A stretch of DNA of 64,000 nucleotides from a virus. The DNA is taken from positions 1 to 64,000 of the IMG/VR virus record IMGVR_UViG_3300044641_009589; one strand, given 5' to 3'. Below are positions 41,223-50,400 of this stretch, piece after piece; the first letter of the stretch is position 1, and every line of letters begins with the position of its first letter. Under the pieces are notes generated by a model, which made no database searches, had not been told where the DNA came from, and saw only the letters and a list, made by a program, of their open reading frames with translations. Made by a program: the position numbers and the translations under genes.

Positions 41223-44200
41223 TTAAGTTTCCGGCAGTGCTACTTTCTGATCAAATTCCTTCAATTCAAACACTGGTATGTACTTGCTCTCTGTTTCTTT
41301 CGGCGCCGCTGTTGAAGTAAACGCTACGCTACCACCAATTGGTATGCCGTGTATACTAGGTATTATAGTTTCAGAAGCTCGTAGGGTTTCTGGATAAGCG
41401 CCACCAACAGGTGTAAAAATTTCACTCAATCCAGCGTATGCAGATGCGGTGTAAGTGCCGTAAACGTCAGCGTTTACCATCTCTTTTATTGCGCCGCCCG
41501 AAATAATCGAAACATTTGGTTTTTCGCTACCAGGAGACGTACTACACATCAGGAAGCTGCTGTCAACAGACGTGTTTTTGTCTTGACCAGAGGTTATTAC
41601 TGTGGCTGGTGTTGATCGTGATCTGTCGATGTATATGAATTTTTTACCAGATTCTGGCTCGTAATCTTTTACGATTGAGTCTAGTTTTATGAACTCTTTC
41701 TTTGCGTCTGCAAGCCTAAATGTATTTGATCTTTCAGAGTCTATCTCTTGCTTTCTCCTGAAGCCGGTTGGACCAAAGAATGTCTTAAACCTATATGTTG
41801 TAGTAAAGCCGCTAGTTCCATAAGAAAGTGAAATGTCTGCAAGATTTGATATCACCGCGCCATTGGCCGATATTTCGTATCCTATTGAATACTCTGGAAG
41901 ACCAGCAACTGTTATCGATGCGTATCCAACAGTCGAAACCTGGCCAGAAGAGTTGTCTGCAAGTATATTGCCTGCTACATTCATGTTGCCAACATTTCCA
42001 TAATTCCATGGCGTAAGACTAGTATCGTCTATTACCTGCGTTGGTCGTAGATTGTAATTTATATTAGTGTTGGTTCCAATAAATGGTCCGTACTTAAGGA
42101 ATCTCCATTTTAATGGAACGGCAACTTTGAATCCAGCGTCCATTGCTGGGGTATATCTTCTCTCGGCTAATCCTATTTTTTCTTGCCAAATCTTTGAAGA
42201 GCTGTTTATCATCTCCATGTATTTTTTGGCTGAAATTTGTTTTGATGCTGGAACTATATCATCAGTTCCGGCAACTATCTCGTAGTCGCTGTAAATCCAG
42301 GATAAAAACTCTCTAGCGCCCTCGCTTTTGTCTTTTTTAGTTGTGAGAAGTGCTGGAACTGTAGTCACAGCATCAACTGTTTTTGTTGCACCAAGAAGTC
42401 TTGGGTCTGATTCTATAGCACTTTGATCAGATGAGTATGAGTATACAGTATATGTTGCGATCCTAATATCATCGAATCCAACATTGAACGGTTCATTTAT
42501 TGTAGCTAAGAAATATCTTGGGTCAAATTTATATTGCTCTATGGAGACATCAGATCTAAGAAGGTAACAGTCAGAGCTTGATGATGGAAGTGTTGTATTT
42601 GATTTGCTTACTTTCAAGTAAGACGCTGGGTCGAAGTTATCTAGTCTTGTACCTGGCCTATTTGAAGAAAGGGTTCCGAAGTCTATTTCACAGTACGGCC
42701 TAAATAAGCCCTGCTCACTTCTGAAAGCACCCGAGTCTGTATTCAAGTGCAGACCATATAAATTATGTACAAGGTTATCATTTTGTGGATCGCTTAAATC
42801 TGGGGCTGAATCAGTTATCTCGTAAGTCATTGGTATTTTTTTACCAGAGTACACATACGAGCCAATATTGCCAGAAGAATCAGCCCCGGTTATTGAGCTA
42901 AACGATGGATCGTTAAAAATAAAGCCAACAAACACCTTGCCGTAATATTCTTGTGCGACACGAAGAGTGGCTTGATAACAAGCCTCTTTTAATGCTTCTG
43001 TCTGTGGTGTTGGAATATATCCACTTAGAAATGTTGTTGGTACATCAGAAAATGACGGGCTTTCTCGGTTGAATGGTGGTGAATATATACCCATTTTCAT
43101 CGGTATACCATTTAGTGCACCAAATGTTATAGTTTGCGTTGATCCAGAATGAGAGCCGGCTATGAACTTATTTTGATGAAAACCACTGTAGGTTGTATAT
43201 GTTATTCCGTTTACGTAAAGCTCTCTAAAAGCATACCAGATCGCAGTGGCCCAAGCTTCTTTGCTGTGCAGTGCTGCTCTGAGTATTCTTTCTGTTGCAA
43301 TGTAGCCCTTCTTAGTAAGCTGTGATTTGCTTTTATTTGTGGTTGGGTTACCAACGGAAGAAGCATTTGCCGCACCAGCAGATTTAGTCGATCTTATTCC
43401 ACCAAGAGTGACAGTGGGTAAATTAGATACTAGTGATGGATCATCGGAATGTATTGATGAAAGATCAATGAATGGCTGATCGCAAATGTATCCGTCACCG
43501 TCTATGTGGTAGACCTGGGTTAGATCTGTGTTTATGTGTAATGTTCTTTTGTTGTCACCAATAAATATTGCTTTTGTGGGATCGGTTCTTAGTTCTCTAC
43601 CAATCTCATATGATGAGAGCTTGTTAGATAGGGAGCTTATAAAGGTATTTATTGAATCATTTGTGAGAGCGTACTGATTTACTCTACTAATGCCACGAAT
43701 CGATATAGTTTTTGTGCTGTCTGCTTCTAGTGACTCGCAAACAGCGTACCAGTCAATATTATTGTCTTTGGCGACTCTGTTGATGAAGTCTTCAATACTA
43801 GCGTTTTGTATTTGAACTCTGTAGTTAAGTGGTATGCGTAATGTGAAAGTTCCATCAAATGAAACTTTATATTGCTTTCCGTAAAAATTGTACGTTGGTT
43901 GCTGTAGTCTAGTATCAAGAATACCGCGCCAAATCATTCCATCAACCGTCCAGTTTGCTGCAATAGCATTGGCAAATGTGTTTAGTGGCGTAACAACATT
44001 ATATCCGTCCCACTGAGTGGCGCCACCATTAAAGGACGGACAGTGGTCTGTAATAACTGGAATGTCTTTGAGTATTGCTCTTGGATCAGTAAGCTGAACG
44101 TTAATGAGTCTTCCAGAAGACGAATGCGTTCGACGCCAGCTAGTAACAACGCCACCAAACTTAAAACTACCATTTTGAAAAAGATGATAACTTCCTGGGT

Positions 44201-44423
44201 TTCCAGCTAAAAACTCAGAGCCTCCTTTTATAGAGGCAATGAGCGCCTGCTCATCTGTGGCGTAATCAAGAGTTCCGTGTCCAGTGAAATTTTCTCCGTT
44301 GTCCTCGACTAGCTGGACATCTAAGGTTGATGGAGAGCCATTAAAGCCTAAATTACAGCTAAAGCTTACAACGGAGCCACCAAGAAACTTTATTGGGGAC
44401 CCTATTATTGAATCTGCTGGCAT
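41223..44423 (-). CDS. tail hub / tail-associated protein
   Basis: 1066 residues. N-terminal domain: IKFLGGSVVSFSCNLGFNGS, TLDVQLVEDNGENF, NGSFKFGGVVTSWRRTHSSS, LINVQLTDPRAILKD. This layout matches hub-like (gp27/Tal type) proteins that crown the tail tube in marine and soil phages. A central region (FINRVAKDNNIDWYAVCESL) fits the next barrel of such hubs. The remaining C-terminal part is large and unassigned, perhaps tail-tip extensions. Start ATG overlaps the previous stop by 1 nt. Confidence 0.75.
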   Translation of the reverse strand: MPADSIIGSPIKFLGGSVVSFSCNLGFNGSPSTLDVQLVEDNGENFTGHGTLDYATDEQALIASIKGGSEFLAGNPGSYHLFQNGSFKFGGVVTSWRRTHSSSGRLINVQLTDPRAILKDIPVITDHCPSFNGGATQWDGYNVVTPLNTFANAIAANWTVDGMIWRGILDTRLQQPTYNFYGKQYKVSFDGTFTLRIPLNYRVQIQNASIEDFINRVAKDNNIDWYAVCESLEADSTKTISIRGISRVNQYALTNDSINTFISSLSNKLSSYEIGRELRTDPTKAIFIGDNKRTLHINTDLTQVYHIDGDGYICDQPFIDLSSIHSDDPSLVSNLPTVTLGGIRSTKSAGAANASSVGNPTTNKSKSQLTKKGYIATERILRAALHSKEAWATAIWYAFRELYVNGITYTTYSGFHQNKFIAGSHSGSTQTITFGALNGIPMKMGIYSPPFNRESPSFSDVPTTFLSGYIPTPQTEALKEACYQATLRVAQEYYGKVFVGFIFNDPSFSSITGADSSGNIGSYVYSGKKIPMTYEITDSAPDLSDPQNDNLVHNLYGLHLNTDSGAFRSEQGLFRPYCEIDFGTLSSNRPGTRLDNFDPASYLKVSKSNTTLPSSSSDCYLLRSDVSIEQYKFDPRYFLATINEPFNVGFDDIRIATYTVYSYSSDQSAIESDPRLLGATKTVDAVTTVPALLTTKKDKSEGAREFLSWIYSDYEIVAGTDDIVPASKQISAKKYMEMINSSSKIWQEKIGLAERRYTPAMDAGFKVAVPLKWRFLKYGPFIGTNTNINYNLRPTQVIDDTSLTPWNYGNVGNMNVAGNILADNSSGQVSTVGYASITVAGLPEYSIGYEISANGAVISNLADISLSYGTSGFTTTYRFKTFFGPTGFRRKQEIDSERSNTFRLADAKKEFIKLDSIVKDYEPESGKKFIYIDRSRSTPATVITSGQDKNTSVDSSFLMCSTSPGSEKPNVSIISGGAIKEMVNADVYGTYTASAYAGLSEIFTPVGGAYPETLRASETIIPSIHGIPIGGSVAFTSTAAPKETESKYIPVFELKEFDQKVALPET

Positions 44424-46006
44424 TATAAAGTACCACCCTGTCCTGGAGTTAGTATAGTTGCATTAAAAGAATAAGTTCCTTTAAATATATCAAGTGACTC
44501 GCTAAAAGAAGTAAGCCAAAAATTTGATCCTTGGTTTCCAGTAGGGTAGACATCTATTTCGCTTAAAACTGTTTTTGCGTTACTTCTATAGGTGCCGATG
44601 GTTTCAAAGTCGGCTTTAAGGCCAGTTCCTATGACAAAATTGGCTGAAATATTTCTCTTTGTTGTGTTTGTTGTTTTTATGTCCTGAATAACGGGACCTG
44701 TTGTTCTACCTGGGACTGGTATTTCAGCAACAAAATTTTCTTTTGTATTTTGGCTAACATTAACATCAAAATCTATAAAATTTGTACCCGTTAAATCTAC
44801 TGCTTTTTCCTTGAACTCAGCTTCGTAATTTACAGTCGCAGAACGTCTATTTTCAGAAATAGTCATTCCATATGGGCCGTAAATATATGAAGATCCTGTT
44901 ATGTACGGATTTGTTAGTGATCCAGTTTCTGTTATTCTTGTTTTTAGTATTCCAAAATTATTTGCAGCTATTATATTTGTAAAGTAATCTTTTGCTTTTT
45001 TGTGTCCAGTTGGTCCTGGAGCAAAACCTTTTATTGCGCCAGAAACTCTAAAAGATTTATCGTAACCGTGGGTGTTGCTTATTGCGTTTGGTCCGCTAGC
45101 CCTAGACGTCATTGATATGTTAAAATCGTCTTGAACTCCGCTTGTAGTTGTTTTAATAAACTTCCATGTCTGTTGTATAGAATAAGATCCGGCGTATTGG
45201 TCTGACTGTTCAGAAGATTGATGTCCGACGTATTCGTATCCTGACTTCGGTGCATATAAACTGTAAATAGTTATTGGATTAACTAGTCCAGCTTCTGTCA
45301 CCTTTTTTTCAACCCAGTTTTTTGCTTTTACAAATGGGCCATTGTTTCCAGTAGCTGCATATTCTGTGGCAAACGCTTTATAGCTTTGTGCTGAGACCGT
45401 TCTTGTAACAGTATAAGAATTTTCAAAATCGTTATCGGAAGAAACAGTGATTGAGTCAGAAGCTGATTTTAAGTTAAAACCACCAAACTCAGATTGCGCA
45501 AAAGTAGGATTTACTGGAGTGTATCCGTCAATAAGTATTTCATTTGTAAGTATTGTTATTGTGTAATCTGTTTTTACAACGTGAATAGCGTCTGCAAATG
45601 AAATGTTAGAAATTTGCGGCTTACATTTAAGCACACTGGTAGTTCCATCGTCAGTTTTTATTTCGAGTAAATATTCAGTTGATACTTTATTTGTAGCGGA
45701 GCCAGTATTCGGCTCTCCTGGATTGATTGTAAAAAGATCACGAAGCGCTCTTTGCTTTTTAAGAAGAGAGCCAAATTTTTTGTCATCAGTATTAATAGCT
45801 GGATCTACGGCCTCAGCAGTTGCCAAACTTGTAAAAAATTGACCAGTGGGGCCTGGTGATCCACGATCAGGAAGCAGCGTTCCATTTAATGTGAGTTCAA
45901 ACTGAGAAGATAGAACTGTACCATCAGTGGTTCTGACGTAATTCTCAGATAGACTGTAAAGCGGTGCTGGGCTAATATATTTGCCGTTATATAGTACTAT
46001 TGCCAT
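44423..46006 (-). CDS. distal tail protein-like virion component
   Basis: 527 residues. MAIVLYNGKYISPAPLYSLS, then GTVLSSQFELTLNGTLL resembles distal tail or baseplate-type proteins upstream of the hub. Beta-rich throughout, with repeated YTVTRTVSAQSYKAFA / YSIQQTWKFIKTT-like segments. It lies between the fibre-like gene and hub, consistent with Dit position. The final residues overlap the hub start. Confidence 0.65.
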   Translation of the reverse strand: MAIVLYNGKYISPAPLYSLSENYVRTTDGTVLSSQFELTLNGTLLPDRGSPGPTGQFFTSLATAEAVDPAINTDDKKFGSLLKKQRALRDLFTINPGEPNTGSATNKVSTEYLLEIKTDDGTTSVLKCKPQISNISFADAIHVVKTDYTITILTNEILIDGYTPVNPTFAQSEFGGFNLKSASDSITVSSDNDFENSYTVTRTVSAQSYKAFATEYAATGNNGPFVKAKNWVEKKVTEAGLVNPITIYSLYAPKSGYEYVGHQSSEQSDQYAGSYSIQQTWKFIKTTTSGVQDDFNISMTSRASGPNAISNTHGYDKSFRVSGAIKGFAPGPTGHKKAKDYFTNIIAANNFGILKTRITETGSLTNPYITGSSYIYGPYGMTISENRRSATVNYEAEFKEKAVDLTGTNFIDFDVNVSQNTKENFVAEIPVPGRTTGPVIQDIKTTNTTKRNISANFVIGTGLKADFETIGTYRSNAKTVLSEIDVYPTGNQGSNFWLTSFSESLDIFKGTYSFNATILTPGQGGTL

Positions 46007-46018
46007 GTTTTCCTCAAA

Positions 46019-46858
46019 TCAATATGTGCCGCCATCAATTATAGAATCAAGCGGTCCAGCACTTGAAGATGCAATTGAAGAAGCTATCCTATTTCCGTAC
46101 CAAGTAACGCCATAATCAAAACTATAAAACTCAAATCCGTCAATTTGTGTTCCAGTCGCAGTAACTGGAGAATTTAATCTTGGCTTAGAGTAACCGCTAG
46201 CCCATTGCTCGCGTGGCCAAATAATAGACGCATTAAAATCAACCTCTCTGTTACCAGCAGCATCCTGAACGGTAAATAAAGTTACCCTATAATCGCGCAT
46301 GTACGTTGATGGAAGACCCGTCGTTCCGCTCGCGTCTTGATCTTGAAAAGGTGATTTTGCAATTGATATTTGAGTTAGCGGCTGATTAAGAGTGACTTTT
46401 TGCGTAGTTCCGCTAGCTGGATAAATCACAAATACTCCAGTTGATGTTGATCCAGTTGCGCTTACTTGATAACCACCAAATGAAAAGCTTTCAATGGCCA
46501 TATTTCTAATTGTTCCGTTTTGTAACAATCCAGAACCGGCCATGCTAATAATACCGCCATTAAATGTTATGTCTCTGTTAGAACCAGCAACTATTGCCTT
46601 ATTTGACTCAACATCCCCATCAGAGCCAGCTCTGTCAATTTTATTAATTTCTAAAGCTGTCGCTGTGAGCCTGGTTCCGCTTATTAGCAATACGCCATTT
46701 ATGTCAACCCCAGTTGTGCATATTCTAAGGGCAGAGTCAGTTCCATTTCCACCAGCAACCGCCAGAAGAGTTGTGGGCATACCGTTGTTCGAATTAGATA
46801 TTTGTAAAATATCTTTATATGTCTGGCTTGGCGTTTGTCCTAAAAATGAAGTTCCCAT
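46019..46858 (-). CDS. fibre-like tail protein
   Basis: 279 residues. MGTSFLGQTPSQTYKDILQI, then GNGTDSALRICTTGVDING resembles the N-terminal collar region of phage fibres. Ser/Thr/Gly rich, beta-structured, ending in VTATGTQIDGFEFYSFDYGV. Preceded by GTGTATAAA exactly 14 nt before ATG. Confidence 0.7.
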   Translation of the reverse strand: MGTSFLGQTPSQTYKDILQISNSNNGMPTTLLAVAGGNGTDSALRICTTGVDINGVLLISGTRLTATALEINKIDRAGSDGDVESNKAIVAGSNRDITFNGGIISMAGSGLLQNGTIRNMAIESFSFGGYQVSATGSTSTGVFVIYPASGTTQKVTLNQPLTQISIAKSPFQDQDASGTTGLPSTYMRDYRVTLFTVQDAAGNREVDFNASIIWPREQWASGYSKPRLNSPVTATGTQIDGFEFYSFDYGVTWYGNRIASSIASSSAGPLDSIIDGGTY

Positions 46859-46863
46859 ATTGT

Positions 46864-46872
46864 TTTATACAC
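46864..46872 (-). promoter_or_regulatory. late-promoter-like GTGTATAAA, 14 nt before ATG
   Basis: Minus strand GTGTATAAAACAATATGG, 14 nt to ATG 46858; no ribosome binding site between. Confidence 0.65.
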
Positions 46873-46873
46873 C

Positions 46874-47476
46874 TCATTCTATACCAGAAATATAAAGTTC
46901 GACCTCAAGACTTGAAACATCAAAAGCCCCTATAAAAGCTGTGGAGGTGCCAGATGAATCTGCATAAGCACCAGATATTGCTATTGTTGTAGTTCCTGTC
47001 GATGAACCAAAGCCCTTAATAAATATTGTGCCTGTTGAACTTTCAAAGGCTTGTGCATACACAAATGCGGTTGTTGATCCATTAATTATACCATCACCGC
47101 TTGCGTACAGGAAAAGAGGCATTTGCGCATTATAATTTCCAGTGCTAGCGCCAGACATAAAAACAGATGTGTACTTTGTTATGTAGGCCCCCTGAACACA
47201 GCTTGACGGTATTACTTGCCATTGCTCAAGAGCGCTGCTAGTGTAAGTTTGCCATCTTTGATTTAGGCCGACATCCCATTGTCCGCACTGATCCATTGCG
47301 GATAAAATAAGTGGCACAGTTCCAGTGGCTGGAGTTTCTACCGTGCCTATGTACATAGGCATAGCGCCTATCGTTAGGCCTGGCGCACCAGTAGCAAATA
47401 TTGTTGCAGTACCACTTGAGACGCCGTAGGCGCCATAAGTCAAAATATTGCTAATTATTTGGTACTGGGATGGCAT
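46874..47476 (-). CDS. tail protein following the tape measure
   Basis: 200 residues. SGTATIFATGAPGLTIGAMP, FLYASGDG and FIKGFGSSTGTTTIAISGAY form an array of similar short beta segments, a pattern I know from minor tail proteins of marine phages. It begins 1 nt after the tape measure stop. Confidence 0.65.
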   Translation of the reverse strand: MPSQYQIISNILTYGAYGVSSGTATIFATGAPGLTIGAMPMYIGTVETPATGTVPLILSAMDQCGQWDVGLNQRWQTYTSSALEQWQVIPSSCVQGAYITKYTSVFMSGASTGNYNAQMPLFLYASGDGIINGSTTAFVYAQAFESSTGTIFIKGFGSSTGTTTIAISGAYADSSGTSTAFIGAFDVSSLEVELYISGIE

Positions 47477-47477
47477 T

Positions 47478-50400
47478 TTATGGTGTTGGTCGTCCTACTG
47501 GAAAGGTAAATGAAGATATGCTAAAGCCAGCTGTGTTCAATGCGTTTTTAATATATTCAGACACTTGTGTAGCAACTTCGTTTTTAATGTTCTGTATGTC
47601 TTCTTCTGCTGAAGTAAGATTGAATTTCAGATTTATGTCTTGGAGGCCCTCTATTTTGAATGTAATTGTTTCTGGGAAGCCCTCAAGTGCCTTCGCTAAA
47701 TTTTGTGCAGTTTTTGTTGCTAAAGCGTTTTGTCCATCTATTATGTCCTTTGCCTCTTTTTGAAGCTTTATTTGCGTGTTAGCAATTGCCTCAAGCTCAG
47801 TTTTAAGCTTATTTATTTCACTAAAACTATTTGATAGTCCAGTGTTAAAACCAGTCAAGCTTGGAACAATTGCCTGTCCTAGATTTATTAGATCGCTTAG
47901 TTGCGTACCAGTAAATCCAAATCCTTGAAGTGTTGCGCCACCAGCGCTTTGTGCAAGGCCAGTAGCACCAAGGAAATCTCCAGTTGCGCCTATTCTTCTT
48001 GCAAAATCTTCTGCTATGGCTTGCAGGGCTGGGCTATTTACTATTTTTTCAGGGGTTAGATCCTCTGGCTTGAAACCAGCCGCCTGAAGCTCAGAAGCAA
48101 GTCTTCGCAGATTATCTCTGTTTTTCTCTATTTCTTGACGTGCCAAGGCTTGCTCGTCTGGCGTCCCGCCAAATGCCTTGCTTACAATGTCTTTAGTAAA
48201 ACCTAGGCTTGCTTGTAGCTGGCCTTGTATAATTTGAATCTGCTCAAGAACGCCCTGTCTTGATGCGTCTAGGTAATTTCCAAACTCATCAAAAAGTCTT
48301 GGTATAAGAGACTTTGTTTCGTTGAAGGCTCTAGTGACATCGGCTATGAGTTTATTTGGGTCTGTTTCGGCTAGATTTACTTGCCCAACGGCTAACTGTC
48401 TTGACTGTATTATGTTATTTATAAAGGAGCCGAATGCCGCTGGTGAGGATTGTTGGTCTACTATAGCGCCTGGGGCAAAAAGACCCTTAGATATATTTTG
48501 AGAAAATATAGCAAAGCCTCTTTGGACATCTGCCAACGCAGCACCAAGACCAGCAAATCCACCACGGCCACCAGTCAATAGACCAGTTGCGACGCCTGGA
48601 AGCTGTGGCTTTATTGCGCCAACGCCACTCCTAAATTGAGCGTCGCTTATATTTCCACTAGCGCGATCTATTTCTAAAAGCTGTCTTCTAAGAGAGTCTT
48701 GTATACTTACTATTTGTTTTTGAACGTCAAGCTGCTGGAATCGCTTCTGTGTGGCTAAATCAGATAGGGCTACAGCATCTTTTAAATACTCGTTTTGCTC
48801 TTTAATAAGTTCATTAATTGAGGCTATTCTAGCCTCTCTTAGCTTATCGATCCCTAGAAGAGCCTCTCCTACATTTACCTCTCCAGATTTAGCCAGCTGT
48901 TCAAATCTTTTTTGAAGTTCTGACTCTCTGCCTCTCAAGTCTCTCTCGTTGTCGTCCTCACCAACAGCTGCTCGTGCAGCCTGCCTTCCTACGAATAGGG
49001 GTGGGGCGCCAGAAAAAGAACCAGACCTAAACTGCTCAGCTAGTGTGTTTATTTGATTTATTCTTTGCTGAAGATCTGGCGTTATTAATGGCGTTGCTCC
49101 AAAACGAGAAAAGAGCTGGGCCTCTGATGTAAACTGCGAAAGCTCTGTTGTCCTTGGAGTGAACGCTCCTGTTCCAAATATAGATGAAAGGGCGTCAGCA
49201 CCTAAAACGTTTCTATTTCTGACATTTTGTCTTAGCTGCGAGCTTTGGCTGACTCTTCCAAGCGACGCAAATATTCTTGCGGATGAAAGCTCAAGAGTTT
49301 GAGCGTAATCATTTAAAACCTCATCAAGGCTTAGTGATGCTCTTCCAACTTTACCGAATTGCTTGACAAGGGAATTGAATACCTTTTCAATTTCTTTTCC
49401 TTGCACCACAACGCCTGCTGAGGGTCTTGAAAGAAGGGTTTGCAGTTCTTTTTTAACAAATGCATCAGCTTTAGCACCAGTAAGACCAAGATTTTGCGCT
49501 CTTACGAACGCGTTCTTAAGTGACTGCCTCAGAATCTCAAGCGCTTGCGTTCCGCCTCCTTCTGGGCTTGTGAGATCCTTTACCGCTTCAGCTATTTGTT
49601 CTGAAGTCAGATTTGGGTCAGACCTTCTGACAAGATTTTCTAGCGATCCTTTTACATTGCCCTCTCTTTTAATAATTAAAGAAACAAGAGCGTCTATTCT
49701 TTGAGGCAAGGCGTTTTTATCAAGGAAGAATCTTTCTATGTTTGGTCCAAGTGTCGGGACGCCGCCTTGTGCTATTCTTCCGCTTGATACAAATTCTGCA
49801 GTTATGTTCTGCCTAGCAGAAAGCTGTTCTTGCTGTCTTTGCTGTTCTGCTATTCTTTGATCTTCTCTTCTTTGATTTATTACTTTAAAAGTCTCTAGCC
49901 CAGCGCCAGCAATAACACCAGCTGCTGTGCCACGAAGACCAAACCCTAAAAGTCTTGCAAATCCAGCCCCTCCAAGTCCGCCACCTAAAACATTTATTGC
50001 AGATGAAGCGGCTCCTGCGACATTTCTTTCTCTTTCATTTGTACCAAGCCTAGAAACAAAATCAGACAATATTGAAGTTAGGCCAGAGGCTAAGAAAAGA
50101 CCAGTTCCCTGTCCAAGCGGAGAAAATATAGCATTCTTTAAAAACCCACCACCTCTACCACCTCCTGCGCCACCACCACCACCTGGTGGTCCTCCTGGTA
50201 TCGAAGTGCCTCTTCCGCTAAGCGCTGTAATGTTGTTGTTAAGAATGGAAATTGTTCTATTAACCGAATCGAGTCCAGTTGTAAGTCTTTGGCTGCTTGT
50301 GATTAGTGCTCGGTACGTAACAATAGAAGACTTTATGATGTTTACTAGAGCATAAATTGCTACTGCAAAACCTGCAGGCGCAGCAACAGGCGCTATTGCG